64,000 bases of DNA from MED-G105 sp039819085 (GCA_039819085.1 JBCBSQ010000004.1:115043-179042), one strand, 5' to 3'; positions 16,733 through 25,891 are shown, numbered from the stretch's first letter. A program made the numbers and translations. The notes: generated by a model from the letters alone, not told the origin.

Positions 16733-17491
16733 CTATTCGTTGGCTGCGAGGGACAACCGCTTTCCCGTAAAGGTGACGACACGGCAATATTGGCTCTTTG
16801 CCGTCAAAGCTTTACAGAGCGCTTTTGCGGTGTCTTCTGAAGCGAATCCGCCGCCAATCAGACGAAAAATCTCGCCGCGACCCTCGATCTCCACTGTCTC
16901 GGTGCGCGGCTCCAGAAGGCCAAGCTCGTCCGGGAACGTTCGCTGAAGCCGACGCCAGCCGTCCTTGGCGAATGTCTCGCGGCTGTAGCTGTCCAGGTGC
17001 ACGCCCCACAAGATGCTTGCGAGCGAGAGCTCTTCCGCATTCGCCTCATTCTCAAACACGGTCTCAGCAGAGGCGAACGTTGGCTGGACGAGGCGCGGCG
17101 CGGCTTCGACCGGCGCTTGATCGCGCGGCAGATCAAGGCCCGGATCGGGCGCGGAGATGACAGGCGCTGCTGGCGTCGGCGCAGGCGGGATCGCCATGGC
17201 CGGCCCGGCGGCCGACGCGACTGCGGCGTCCGTATCGCCTTCATCCGGTTTCACAGCGTCCTGCCTGGCGATTCGCGCCACGAGGTCCGCAACGCGCCGT
17301 CGAAGTGTCTGGTTCTCAATTTCGAGGGAGGCGACTTTGGTTTGCAGCTCACTCAACTCGCCAGGCCCAATCAGCCCAGCGCCGCCCCCAGCCTCCAATG
17401 CGGAGATATCAGCGACGTCGTCAGAGGCGCAGCCAGCTGCGCTTATCATTAGAACACAGGCGATACGCATCAGCATCGCCCGGAAACTCAT
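16733..17491 (-). CDS. SPOR-domain-like lipoprotein
   Basis: The 252-residue protein begins with a lipoprotein signal, 'IACVLMISAAGC', giving a lipidated Cys at about residue 20. A coiled-coil-like segment follows ('ELQTKVASLEIENQTLRRRV', a leucine-heptad pattern), then a proline/alanine-rich spacer. The C-terminal 80 residues end in 'TAKALCKALTAKSQYCRVVTF', resembling a SPOR repeat with two Cys. SPOR domains bind denuded septal peptidoglycan. The start is uncertain: Met at 17491 is taken, with alternatives at 17476 or 17533. Confidence 0.6.
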   Translation of the reverse strand: MSFRAMLMRIACVLMISAAGCASDDVADISALEAGGGAGLIGPGELSELQTKVASLEIENQTLRRRVADLVARIARQDAVKPDEGDTDAAVASAAGPAMAIPPAPTPAAPVISAPDPGLDLPRDQAPVEAAPRLVQPTFASAETVFENEANAEELSLASILWGVHLDSYSRETFAKDGWRRLQRTFPDELGLLEPRTETVEIEGRGEIFRLIGGGFASEDTAKALCKALTAKSQYCRVVTFTGKRLSLAANE

Positions 17492-17766
17492 CGACGGCTT
17501 CGGTAAATCAATCACCCTGCGCCCCTTGGCCAAGCGTGGGGAACGATCGTCGCCCGATCCGCATCACTCCAGCGCCGCCCCTCATATCTACCCTCCCGAG
17601 GCGCCATGCGCCATCCCTGGACATTCCTCGCATCGCCGCGCGTCGCCCTCTTGCGCGCGGCAGGTTCTAGGTGAAAGACAGGCTCGCGGCCTACGATCCG
17701 GCCGCGCAGCGCCTCCCGCGCACCTGCAAGAGCGTTTACCCTAGAAACACTACGTAATTGTAATCT

Positions 17767-18657
17767 ATGCCGACGCAACAGAAAACTGACGTAGCGCCTC
17801 TCGCGATGGACCAGACGAAATCGGCGGCGCGCGCGCGGTTGGACGACTGGCGGGCCGCGGGCTTCCGGATTGGCCTTGTGCCCACCATGGGCGCCCTCCA
17901 TGAAGGTCATTTGAGCCTGGTGAAGACCGCCCGCAACCACGCCGACAAGGTCATCGCCAGCATCTTCGTCAACCCCAAACAGTTCGCGCCGGGCGAAGAT
18001 CTGGACCGCTACCCGCGAACGCTGGCGGCGGATTTGGCCAAGCTCGCCACCGCCGGCGCCGACGCGGCGTACGTTCCGACGGCCAATGAAATCTATCCGG
18101 ACGGGTTCCAGACGAAAGTCGAGGTCGGCGCGCTCGCCGCGCCGCTCTGCGGACGATCACGTCCTCATTTCTTTGGCGGCGTCGCGACAATCGTCTGCAA
18201 GCTGTTCACGCAGCTCCGGCCCGACATCGCCGTTTTTGGGGAGAAGGACTTCCAGCAGCTCTTGATCATCAGGCGCATGGCCCGCGACCTTGACCTGGAT
18301 GTCGAAGTCATTGGCGCGCCGATCGTGCGCCATGAAGAAGGGCTCGCCATGTCATCACGCAATTCTTATCTGTCTAAGGAGGATCGCGCCCGCGCACTCG
18401 CCTTGCCGGCGGCGATACGAAAAGCGGCCGAAGCGATTGAAACCGGTGAACGGGTCGAAACCGCTCTTGCGGCCGCGCGCGAGGCGATCTCCACAGCGGG
18501 GATCAATGACATCGACTATCTCGAAGCGCGGCGCGCTGATGATCTGCGGCCGTTAAGCGACGATGACCCAGCCGCGGCGCGCGTCTTTGTCGCCGCGATG
18601 CTTGAAGGCGCGCGGCTGATCGACAACTGGCCGATCAAAGAGCGCTCCACGACATGA
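17767..18657 (+). CDS. panC: Pantoate--beta-alanine ligase
   Basis: The 296-residue enzyme makes pantothenate from pantoate, beta-alanine and ATP, the last step of vitamin B5 synthesis. The nucleotidyltransferase motif 'VPTMGALHEGHLSLV' lies near residue 38, 'SIFVNPKQF' near 65, 'GEKDFQQLLIIRRM' near 158 and 'SSRNSYLS' near 198. The first Met (17767) has no clear ribosome site; Met14 (17806) would also leave an intact enzyme. panB is not beside it. The downstream gene overlaps by four bases (ATGA). Confidence 0.95.
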   Translation: MPTQQKTDVAPLAMDQTKSAARARLDDWRAAGFRIGLVPTMGALHEGHLSLVKTARNHADKVIASIFVNPKQFAPGEDLDRYPRTLAADLAKLATAGADAAYVPTANEIYPDGFQTKVEVGALAAPLCGRSRPHFFGGVATIVCKLFTQLRPDIAVFGEKDFQQLLIIRRMARDLDLDVEVIGAPIVRHEEGLAMSSRNSYLSKEDRARALALPAAIRKAAEAIETGERVETALAAAREAISTAGINDIDYLEARRADDLRPLSDDDPAAARVFVAAMLEGARLIDNWPIKERSTT

Positions 18658-19076
18658 GCAACGCGCCGTCCATCGAAGGGTTTCTCGGGGAGTGGATCCT
18701 CGATCCGTCGAGTTGCCGATATGAGCAGGGCGAGCCGCCGAAAAGCGGACGCTATGTGATCTCGCGGCTCGGCGACGACCTCGCCTTCAGGATGGAATGG
18801 ATCGACGCGGACGGCGCCGCGCATGAGCAGTCTTTTGTGTCGCGCCCTGACGGGCGGCCTGAAGTCTTCAATGGCGGCGACCTCGCTGATGCACTCACCA
18901 CAACGACGCCAGCCGAAGGCGTCCTGGAGACGCGCGCCTCATACCGGGGCCAGGACCGCATGACCGCCCTTCGGACCCTGTCCGTAGACGGAATGTCGAT
19001 GGAGGTAATCCAGACGGTGACCCTGCCCGATCTGTCGGAAGTCTCAAACCGGGCCGTTTACGGCCGGGCGCAGTAA
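18654..19076 (+). CDS. Conserved hypothetical protein translationally coupled to panC
   Basis: This 140-residue soluble protein starts within the panC stop (ATGA), so it is co-translated. It opens 'FLGEWILDPSSCRYEQGEPPKSG' and is predicted mostly beta-strand, with a repeated pattern that recalls small lipocalin-like or calycin proteins. No catalytic motif is seen. Coupling to panC is the only hint of role, and operon partners of panC often differ between genomes. Confidence 0.7.
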   Translation: MSNAPSIEGFLGEWILDPSSCRYEQGEPPKSGRYVISRLGDDLAFRMEWIDADGAAHEQSFVSRPDGRPEVFNGGDLADALTTTTPAEGVLETRASYRGQDRMTALRTLSVDGMSMEVIQTVTLPDLSEVSNRAVYGRAQ

Positions 19077-19083
19077 GCCGGCT

Positions 19084-19515
19084 CTATAACAGACCCAGCT
19101 CAGCCAGTTCCGCGCGCAGCTCCGGCGCGACGTCCTCGCTCGCGTCGCCGAGGTCCGCCGGCGCATCCTCAGCCCGCAGATAGCGCCAGCCCTGAAACGC
19201 CTTTCTCGGTTGCGGCATTGTCTCAATAAGCGGCGGGGCCAATAAAATGGCGCACCGTTCAATTCCGTCCGCGCCGGTCACGGGCTCAAGCCCGATGATC
19301 TTCTGACGCGCGCGGATCACGCCCTTAATCACCCAGTAGATCGAACCGCCGGCCAAAAGCTCCTCGCGCCGCTTCGGGAACATGCGCGTGACGTGGTCAT
19401 GCACTGCGCCGAAGGGGCCCTTCGCGTTCGCTTTTACGCGGCGGCGCACCCATGACGCGAGGCCTGAAACGCTCTCGGACCCGACGCTCAGTTTCACGAG
19501 ATGAACGCTCACCAT
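19084..19515 (-). CDS. DUF1489 family protein
   Basis: The 143-residue protein matches DUF1489, a family largely restricted to alphaproteobacteria. Diagnostic stretches are 'HVTRMFPKRREELLAGGSIYWVIKG', 'RQKIIGLEPVTGADGIERCAI' and 'PQPRKAFQGWRYLRAEDAPADL'. Function unknown; full length. It converges on the panC-linked gene with a 7-bp gap. Confidence 0.85.
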   Translation of the reverse strand: MVSVHLVKLSVGSESVSGLASWVRRRVKANAKGPFGAVHDHVTRMFPKRREELLAGGSIYWVIKGVIRARQKIIGLEPVTGADGIERCAILLAPPLIETMPQPRKAFQGWRYLRAEDAPADLGDASEDVAPELRAELAELGLL

Positions 19516-19652
19516 CCAGCCTTGTCGATCCAGCCTTGTCGATCGTCGCTATGAACGTAGAACGACGTCGCGCAGACTTCGCGCGAAGACGCCTCTATGT
19601 GGAAAGAAAAACGGCTCGCGCGTCCGCTCGCCGACGCCCGTAAAAAGCTCGG

Positions 19653-20624
19653 CTAGCTCGCCGCCTTGATCCGGGCGATTTCCCTGACGCGCTGGCGCTT
19701 CAATTCATGACGGGCGGCGCGCTTCACAAGAATGTAGAGCAGGAAGTAGCTAATCGCCGCGCCGAAAGCCGCGAGCCAGATCGGCGCATTTTCAAAGATC
19801 GCGTAGTATTGCTGGCTCAGATTCAAGGAGGCGATGAGGGTCGGGAACTGCTGGCCGATGAACAAGGCCGCGCCAAGGCCCGTCAGGCCAAGCGCGAGCA
19901 CGCCAGCGAAAGCGGCGCCAATGGTGACGCCAAGATCCGCGTGCTCTTCGGCCTTGGAGATAATCATCTTGCTTGGATCGCCGCCCAGCGCCTGGGTCGC
20001 GGCGAACAGGGCGCGCGAGCGCATCGCCTTTTCTTCGTTCGACAACGGAATAAGTCCGGTGTGTTCTTTCGGATCGAACTCAACGACCGGGTTCGCCTTC
20101 AATTCGTGGTCAGACACAAATCCGAGTTCGCACTCCGGCGACGGCGACACGTCCGCCGACGGCACCACTAGCGAAGCGTCCGTCGGCATAAGGAAGAGCG
20201 ATTTCTCCGCCGCACGTCGGCGCACGAGGCCGTCGAGCGCGACGAGTTCGCCATTCACCCGCGCCTTCGTCCACATCTCGAACGCGTTGGCCGCCGCCAA
20301 GCGGTCGCCTTCATTCAGTTTGCGCAGCGCGGTCGACCGCTTCCAGTTGTCGACGCCGATATTGAAGATGAGCGAGACGAGCGCGTCATGCTCGTTCTGG
20401 TTCAACGGCGCCCGGACGGTTTCGGCGAGAACCTGTTCGATGGGGGCGACGTCTTCACGCAACAGGCGTTCAGCTTCGGATTCCGAGACGCTCATCCCGT
20501 GGCGCGCGCTCGCGGTGTGGCCGTAGCCCACCGTCCACTCTTCGTTCGGCGTGTAGTACGCCGACATCCGAAGCCCTTCGTACCCCTTGATCAGATTTAG
20601 GCCGGTGTCGCCCGTCCGCATCAT
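19653..20624 (-). CDS. Membrane-anchored phage-type lysozyme (GH24)
   Basis: Residues 1-150 form a T4/lambdoid-type lysozyme domain: catalytic Glu in 'IKGYEGLRMSAYYTPNEEWTVGYGHT', then 'LNQNEHDALVSLIFNIG' and 'ALRKLNEGDRLAAANAFEMW'. It should cut the MurNAc-GlcNAc bond of peptidoglycan. There is no N-terminal signal. A linker leads to two C-terminal transmembrane helices (about 235-260 and 280-300) and a very basic tail. The usual free endolysin is about 150-170 residues, so the anchored tail is extra. No holin, spanin or other phage gene adjoins. Confidence 0.82.
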   Translation of the reverse strand: MMRTGDTGLNLIKGYEGLRMSAYYTPNEEWTVGYGHTASARHGMSVSESEAERLLREDVAPIEQVLAETVRAPLNQNEHDALVSLIFNIGVDNWKRSTALRKLNEGDRLAAANAFEMWTKARVNGELVALDGLVRRRAAEKSLFLMPTDASLVVPSADVSPSPECELGFVSDHELKANPVVEFDPKEHTGLIPLSNEEKAMRSRALFAATQALGGDPSKMIISKAEEHADLGVTIGAAFAGVLALGLTGLGAALFIGQQFPTLIASLNLSQQYYAIFENAPIWLAAFGAAISYFLLYILVKRAARHELKRQRVREIARIKAAS

Positions 20625-21293
20625 GATCCCACTTCCCCTTGGTCGGCTATCAAATCTACACGTTTAGCGTCAGTCCCGCGCGTCACTTGACCGGTCTGAA
20701 ACCGGTTCCCCACTGCTTCAGGGACGACAAAGCCTGACGGTCCCATCGGCTGCGCGCTTAAATTTCCGCTTCATTAGGGTTACCATGACGCGGCGATACT
20801 GAATAGCCGGCTCGAATGGCGGGCGCTAACGGCGCTGAAAGTTGTGGCATCGACGCCCCATAAACGCGCCCCTCCAACGCCCGGAGCGCGTTGCTCGCCG
20901 GAACCGCTTGAGCCCTCGGCGGCGCGCCGACCAAGCTTTTCGAGCAATTTCGGGAGATTCGTTTCAAATCTGGCGCGTAAACCATTTTTGGCTAATTTTC
21001 GCGCTAAGGCGGTATTGAAGACCTTGGCCTTGAGGACCTTTCGCAAGGAAGGCCCTTTAAGGACGCGCAATTCGACGGTCACGTTTACGGACTAGTGCAC
21101 GGCGAAATCCTTGCTTGAATTGAGTAAGGTGAGGCGGGTTCGACCAGGCCCGTCAGGCGCAGGCGCTTGCGGTTGCGCATCTGGCACGGGAATTGATTGT
21201 TTTGGCGTGCGGCGGCGCCCGGCCCGCCGCGCAGGCTGTGGCGCGGCAGGCGCGCCAGCAGCGCGTATGTCGGGCTAAGCCTTGGGGTGTCCT
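20625..21293. other. Long intergenic stretch, no convincing gene
   Basis: About 670 bp. It holds a small perfect inverted repeat (ACCGGT-N5-ACCGGT near 20690) and, at 21000-21065, a run of short AAGG/CCTT repeats. Overlapping frames of 80-100 residues on both strands at 20780-21095 have no family and unconvincing composition. The lysozyme promoter should lie at the left end. Confidence 0.45.
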
Positions 21294-21515
21294 ATGGTTT
21301 TCGGGAACGGTATTGCGAACATCATTGCGGCGGTCATCATCGCGCTCGCCCTTGTCTGGACGAGCGGCGGCCGCGGCCAGGCGCAAAGCGCGGAGCGCGA
21401 CTATGCCGAGTGGTATGCGCGCGCGGTCGGCGACATTCGCAATGACATCGTCGTGAATTGCGGCTGCTGCGGCGAAGACGCCGGTCAAAAGCGGGCGGGC
21501 GTCGAGCCTTTTTAG
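21294..21515 (+). CDS. Small secreted Cys-containing protein, possibly the 5' part of a frameshifted gene
   Basis: From the ATG at 21294 this 73-residue frame has a good signal peptide ('NIIAAVIIALALVW' ... 'GQAQS') followed by a short mature part with 'VVNCGCCGED'. Codon use is like the neighbours. It stops at TAG right after a run of five T (21509-21513). Downstream, in other frames, is a proline-rich stretch with a C-terminal membrane anchor (see next entry). The two may be halves of one broken surface-protein gene. No family recognised. Confidence 0.45.
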   Translation: MVFGNGIANIIAAVIIALALVWTSGGRGQAQSAERDYAEWYARAVGDIRNDIVVNCGCCGEDAGQKRAGVEPF

Positions 21516-21901
21516 GAGCCCGCCCCGTTCCGAGGCGCCTAGCGGGTTACAGCCCGGCGGCGCCAAGAGGAGCGTGGCGGGCGCCTGAGACACAAACCCT
21601 AGCGTCCGCGCCAGTTTTGAGTGTGCCTGACGTCTATCTTGGCGCGCCCGCCTTTCCGCCGGCGCAGCCGATCGTCGGTGGGCCGGGCATTGGCGGCCCG
21701 CTGATCCCTGTGCCGCCGATCATCGGCGTGCCGCCCATCATAACGCCGCCGCCGTGCGATCCTGAGACAGATCCGGAGTGTGATCCGGAAGTGGAGCCGC
21801 CAGTCGACCTCGCAGAGCCTGAGATTGTCTGGCTGTTCTTGATCGGCGGCGTTATCGGCGTCGGCGGGGCGGTCGCAAGGCGCTGGGCTTTGCGTCCCTA
21901 A
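21458..21901 (+). CDS. Proline-rich protein with C-terminal membrane anchor resembling a PEP-CTERM tail
   Basis: The frame is open from 21458, but only the part from about 21600 has native codon use; a GTG at 21623 is a possible start. That part is a Pro/Gly/Ile-rich repeat ('GGPGIGGPLIPVPPIIGVPP'), then an acidic stretch with two Cys ('CDPETDPECDPEVEPP'). The end is 'AEPEIVWLFLIGG' leading to a hydrophobic helix and a short Arg-containing tail. That three-part ending (short motif, helix, basic residues) looks like PEP-CTERM-type sorting signals. There is no N-terminal signal in this frame; the one at 21294 is in another. A strong terminator follows. Confidence 0.4.
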   Translation: MRLLRRRRRSKAGGRRAFLGARPVPRRLAGYSPAAPRGAWRAPETQTLASAPVLSVPDVYLGAPAFPPAQPIVGGPGIGGPLIPVPPIIGVPPIITPPPCDPETDPECDPEVEPPVDLAEPEIVWLFLIGGVIGVGGAVARRWALRP

Positions 21902-21957
21902 AGCGCTCGCGGCGCGCGCGGTCTAAATCGGCGCTTCGTTTCCAACGGGAACGCAAG

Positions 21958-21988
21958 ATCAAAGGTCCGCCACGGCGGGCCTTTTTTT
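21958..21988 (+). terminator. Rho-independent terminator
   Basis: AAGGTCCGCC-ACG-GCGGGCCTT forms a nine-pair hairpin directly followed by seven T. It ends the plus-strand surface-protein locus about 60 bp after its last stop. Confidence 0.85.
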
Positions 21989-22047
21989 GTTGCGCGCATC
22001 TGTGACGATAGGCGGCGTCAGCGCCGGGCTCGGTCCCGAGCGGCCGG

Positions 22048-23583
22048 TTAGATCAGGATCAGCGCCGCAAGGCCGAGGAACACGGCGAAGCCCACAAGAT
22101 CCGTCACCGTGGTCACGAAGACCGTGGAGGAGACCGCCGGGTCATGCCCGGCGCGCTGAAGCGCAATCGGCACGAGAATGCCGGCGAGACCTGCGACTAG
22201 CAGGTTCACCACCATTGCGACGCCCACGACGAGCCCAAGACGGACTGCGCCCGAGGCGTCGCCGCTGGTGGCCGCATACCAGCCCCAGGCGAGCCCGCCC
22301 ATGATCACGGCGAACATCGCCCCATTCAGGAAGCCCACCTTCGCCTCCCGCCAGACAATCCGCGCCGCATTCGAGGGCGTCAAAGACCGCGTCGCCAGCG
22401 CGCGCACCGCGATCGCCAGGGTCTGGGTCCCCGCATTGCCGCCCATCGAGGCCACAATCGGCATCAGGACCGCAAGCGCCACGACCTGGGCGATCGCCGC
22501 ATCGAACAGCGAGATCACGAATGACGCGAGAATCGCCGTGCCGAGATTGATCGCGAGCCAGGAAAACCTCGATCGAACGGTTTCGCGCACCGTGTCCGAA
22601 AGCCCTGCGTCGGCCTCAACGCCCGCGAGCGCAAAAAGGTCCTCCCCCGTTTCCTCCTGGACGATCTCAACAACGTCGTCGACGGTGATCATGCCCACGA
22701 GGCGGCCATCGTGATCGACCACGGGCGTGGAAATGAGATTGTACCGCTCAAAAAGGTAGCCGACTTCCTCCCGGTCCATTGCGACCGGCACGCACCGAAT
22801 GTCATCCGACATGATCTCTTCGATCGTTGTTTCGCGCGGCGTCTTGAGGAGCGTCGACAACGGCACTGCGCCAACTGGATGGAAGACAGGATCGATGACG
22901 AAGATCTCATAGAACCGGTCCGGCAAATCGGCCGCGCCGCGCATCCGGTCAATGATCTGGCCGACGGTCCAATAACCCGGCGCGGCGAAGACGTCGCGCT
23001 GCATCAGGCGTCCGGCGGTTTCATCCGCGTAATCGAACGCCTGGTGGAGCGCGAGCCTGTCCGCGGCGGGCACTTCAGCGAGAATCTCGGCGCGCTTCGC
23101 CTCGTCCAGCTCTTCAAGAATGAACGCCGCGTCGTCAGTATCGAGTTCGCAGACCGCTTCAGCGACGGTTTCCGTCCTGAGGGACGAGACGACCTCTTCG
23201 GTGAGGTCGGCGTCGAGCTCCGGCAGGACCTCCGCAGGCAAACGTCCTTCCATAAGCGTGATGAGGCCGGCGCGGTGTTCCTCGTCAAAGAGCGCAATGA
23301 GATCCGCGATGTCCGCCGGGTGGAGGTCGGCGAGAAGACCGGCGAGCTCTTCCTCGTCGCCCTGGTCGATCGCATCCTCAACCCGATCGAAGTAGGCCTC
23401 AGCGATGGAGCGCGGCTCTTCGCCATCCGCGGCCGCCATATCCCCCACGGCGACCGCATCTTCCTCGGTCGATTCAAGAATTGGCTGCGATTCAATTGGC
23501 GCTTCAGTCGCCGCGCCAGGCGGCGCTTCATGCTCTCCCGGCCGGCCAGGCGGCGACGCCTCAACGGGCTTTTGATCGGTCAT
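22048..23583 (-). CDS. mgtE: Magnesium transporter MgtE
   Basis: The 511-residue protein has the MgtE layout. An acidic N-terminal extension (about 60 residues) precedes the superhelical N domain ('LLADLHPADIADLIALF'). A CBS pair follows (about 200-325; 'IMSDDIRCVPVAMDREEV', 'LVGMITVDDVVEIV'), then five transmembrane helices with the pore motif 'PIVASMGGNAGTQTLAI' and 'HDPAVSSTVFVTTVTDLVGF'. It passes Mg2+ down its gradient; Mg2+ binding to the N and CBS domains closes the pore. GGGAG lies upstream of the ATG. Confidence 0.95.
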   Translation of the reverse strand: MTDQKPVEASPPGRPGEHEAPPGAATEAPIESQPILESTEEDAVAVGDMAAADGEEPRSIAEAYFDRVEDAIDQGDEEELAGLLADLHPADIADLIALFDEEHRAGLITLMEGRLPAEVLPELDADLTEEVVSSLRTETVAEAVCELDTDDAAFILEELDEAKRAEILAEVPAADRLALHQAFDYADETAGRLMQRDVFAAPGYWTVGQIIDRMRGAADLPDRFYEIFVIDPVFHPVGAVPLSTLLKTPRETTIEEIMSDDIRCVPVAMDREEVGYLFERYNLISTPVVDHDGRLVGMITVDDVVEIVQEETGEDLFALAGVEADAGLSDTVRETVRSRFSWLAINLGTAILASFVISLFDAAIAQVVALAVLMPIVASMGGNAGTQTLAIAVRALATRSLTPSNAARIVWREAKVGFLNGAMFAVIMGGLAWGWYAATSGDASGAVRLGLVVGVAMVVNLLVAGLAGILVPIALQRAGHDPAVSSTVFVTTVTDLVGFAVFLGLAALILI

Positions 23584-23902
23584 CCGCGTCTCCCTCGCCG
23601 TATTGCTCTACCCGTCGCCTCGTTCCCTTAGAGGCCTGCTGCGACATGGGCGGGCCGGTATCGCCATTCGCCGCGCCTCACGCCAACCAGACATCCCTAC
23701 GCGCCGCACGCCCTCGCCGATTTGCCTGTCAACAGGCGCGCTGGCGCGCCCGGCCGCGCGAGCGCGCTTTCTAGCCGCGCGACCCAAGGCTGGCGGTGAA
23801 ACCTACCGCATACGCACGAAATTTTCTGGAACTCGTTTTCAATAGCAAAAAAACGCTCGCTCCGCAAGCGGACGAGCGCAATTTTCAAGCAATTAAGAGG
23901 GG
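23584..23902. other. Intergenic stretch holding a terminator
   Basis: About 320 bp between the DUF1467 gene and mgtE, both on the minus strand. It contains the terminator at 23846-23880 and should hold the mgtE promoter. No gene is seen. Confidence 0.5.
23846..23880 (-). terminator. Rho-independent terminator after the rnj-DUF1467 operon
   Basis: Read on the minus strand, GCGCTCGTCCGC-TT-GCGGAGCGAGCG forms a long hairpin (one bulge) followed by seven T. It lies 23 bp after the DUF1467 stop. Confidence 0.85.
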
Positions 23903-24136
23903 TTAGTCGCGGAAATTGATCACGCCGCTCATGATCAAAGCGACCGCCAAGATCCAGATCACGAACGCGACGCCGGTCGTCAGAAGCGCTTTCTTTTTCA
24001 ATTGCGGGTCAGCCGGCGCGCCGGGGTCCGCGCCTGCGACGCCGCTGTCATCGGGCCTCACCCCAAATGGCAACACGGCGAAGAAAACGCACCACCAGAT
24101 CAGGATAAAGACAACGATCGCCGCGCCGGGATTCAT
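23903..24136 (-). CDS. DUF1467 family small membrane protein
   Basis: The 77-residue protein has two transmembrane helices and the DUF1467 signature: 'IWWCVFFAVLPFGVR' in the first helix region, then 'GADPGAPADPQLKKKALLTT' before the second. This family is found in alphaproteobacteria, commonly beside rnj, as here (19 bp downstream). Function unknown. GAGG precedes the ATG. Confidence 0.85.
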   Translation of the reverse strand: MNPGAAIVVFILIWWCVFFAVLPFGVRPDDSGVAGADPGAPADPQLKKKALLTTGVAFVIWILAVALIMSGVINFRD

Positions 24137-24155
24137 GGCCTCACACCCGCTTTCA

Positions 24156-25814
24156 TCAAACCCAGAGAACTGAGACGACGACCATGGGCCGTTTGCCCCA
24201 ATCCTCCGACGTCAGATTGCGGACCGCGCGGGTCGATGCGATGTCGATCGCGGCCTCGTCCTTGCGCTTGCCAGGCGGCAATGAGCCGACCGCCTCCTCC
24301 ACCGCTTCGGCGAGCCGATCTTCATATTCACCTTCGCTCCCCCCCAGCCGCGGCGCGCCGAGCAGCCTGACGTCAACGTCGCCGGCGAGGCGTCCGCGCG
24401 CGTCCATGGGTATGGAGACGAACGCCGCGCCCGCCCAGGATAGCTTCCGGCGTTCCCGCAAGGCGCTGTCGCCTTCCGGCGTCAGAATACGTCCATCGAG
24501 ATAGAGCCGTCCCGCCGGGACCTCGTCGATGACTTCAACCGCGCCCGGAGCAATCCGAATGAGATCTCCATTGCGCGGGGAGATCGAAGCTTCAGCGCCG
24601 AGCTCCTTGGCGAATTCCGCATGCCGCTCCAGATGCCGGGCCTCGCCATGGACCGGGATCGCATAACGCGGCTTCGCCCACTCGTACATCTGGCGCAATT
24701 CGTCCTGGTTCGGATGGCCGGAGACGTGAATGAACGCCTCGCGCTCGGTGATGATGTCCGCGCCGAGGTCCACAAGCGCGTTCTGTAGATTGTATATCTC
24801 GCGCTCATTGCCCGGGATCACCTTTGAGGAGAAGATCACCGTGTCTCCCTCATTGACGGCGATGTCCGGGTGATCGTCGCGAGCGATGCGCGAGAGCGCG
24901 GCGCGCGGCTCGCCCTGGCTGCCGGTGCAAAGATAAAGCACATGCTCCTTCGGCAGGTAGCCTGCGTCCCTCGGCTCCACGAACTCAATGTCAGAGGGCA
25001 GAATGTCCACAGCTTGCGCGGCGGCGACGATCCTCAGCATCGAGCGACCAAGCAGACAGACGCTCCGGTCGACGGCCGCCGCCGCCCGGCAGATCGATAA
25101 GACCCGGCCGACATTCGAGGCGAATGTCGCCACGAAGACGCGGTTCTTTTGCTGGGCGATGAGATCTGCGAGGTTCTCCTGAACCCGCATTTCAGACCCG
25201 GAGACGCCCGGAGAGAGGACGTTCGTCGAATCGCAGACGATCGCGTGGACGCCCTCCTCCCCGAAGGCGATGAGGCGTTCAGCGTCCGTCGCCGGCCCGA
25301 CCGTCGGTTCCGGATCGATCTTCCAATCACCCGTATGCAGAACATTGCCGAGGTCGGTGCGGATAGCGATCGCGTTCGGCTCCGGGATCGAATGGGTGAG
25401 CGTTACGTATTCCAGATGGAACGGGCCGACCCGAAGCTGCGCCCCCATGTCGACCACATGGAGATCGATGGCGACGTCCGCCTCCTCCAGCTTCGCCTCC
25501 ACGAGCTTGGCGGTGAAAGGCGTCGCGTAGACGGGACAATCGAGCAACGGCGCAAGGCGAGCCACCGCGCCGATATGATCTTCATGGGCATGGGTGAGAA
25601 AGAGCCCCAGAAGGTCCTCCTTCATCTCCAGGATATAGCCCGGATCAGGCGTAATGACGTCGATCCCCGGGGTCGTCAAATCAGCGAACGTGACGCCGCA
25701 ATCGATCATGATCCATTTGCGGTCGGACGCTCGTCCGTACCCATACAAATTCATGTTCATGCCGATCTCGCCGGACCCGCCGAGCGGCAGAAAGACTAAC
25801 TCGTCCTTGGACAT
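24156..25814 (-). CDS. rnj: Ribonuclease J
   Basis: The 552-residue metallo-beta-lactamase/beta-CASP nuclease is full length. The zinc motif 'THAHEDHIGAVARL' lies near residue 73, a second His in 'LTHSIPEPNAI' and 'HTGDWKID' near 140-165, the beta-CASP stretch 'FVATFASNVGR' near 228, and 'HVSGHPNQDEL' near 368. RNase J has 5'-3' exonuclease and endonuclease activity in rRNA maturation and mRNA decay; alphaproteobacteria often have it along with RNase E. It follows coaX, as in many relatives. AAGGTG precedes the ATG. Confidence 0.96.
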   Translation of the reverse strand: MSKDELVFLPLGGSGEIGMNMNLYGYGRASDRKWIMIDCGVTFADLTTPGIDVITPDPGYILEMKEDLLGLFLTHAHEDHIGAVARLAPLLDCPVYATPFTAKLVEAKLEEADVAIDLHVVDMGAQLRVGPFHLEYVTLTHSIPEPNAIAIRTDLGNVLHTGDWKIDPEPTVGPATDAERLIAFGEEGVHAIVCDSTNVLSPGVSGSEMRVQENLADLIAQQKNRVFVATFASNVGRVLSICRAAAAVDRSVCLLGRSMLRIVAAAQAVDILPSDIEFVEPRDAGYLPKEHVLYLCTGSQGEPRAALSRIARDDHPDIAVNEGDTVIFSSKVIPGNEREIYNLQNALVDLGADIITEREAFIHVSGHPNQDELRQMYEWAKPRYAIPVHGEARHLERHAEFAKELGAEASISPRNGDLIRIAPGAVEVIDEVPAGRLYLDGRILTPEGDSALRERRKLSWAGAAFVSIPMDARGRLAGDVDVRLLGAPRLGGSEGEYEDRLAEAVEEAVGSLPPGKRKDEAAIDIASTRAVRNLTSEDWGKRPMVVVSVLWV

Positions 25815-25891
25815 TTACACCTTACGTACTATTGCGCGAGACGCGCGCGGGAGCCTGGGGCGACGGCCACAAAAATCAATGAATTCGGCGT

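Noticed and set aside
19513..19543. Short tandem repeat (TCCAGCCTTGTCGA twice)
   Set aside because: Only two copies of about 14 bp at the DUF1489 start; too small to call a CRISPR or regulatory array.
20780..21095. Overlapping 100- and 83-residue frames on both strands
   Set aside because: No family, no good ribosome site and near-mirror composition; treated as non-coding.
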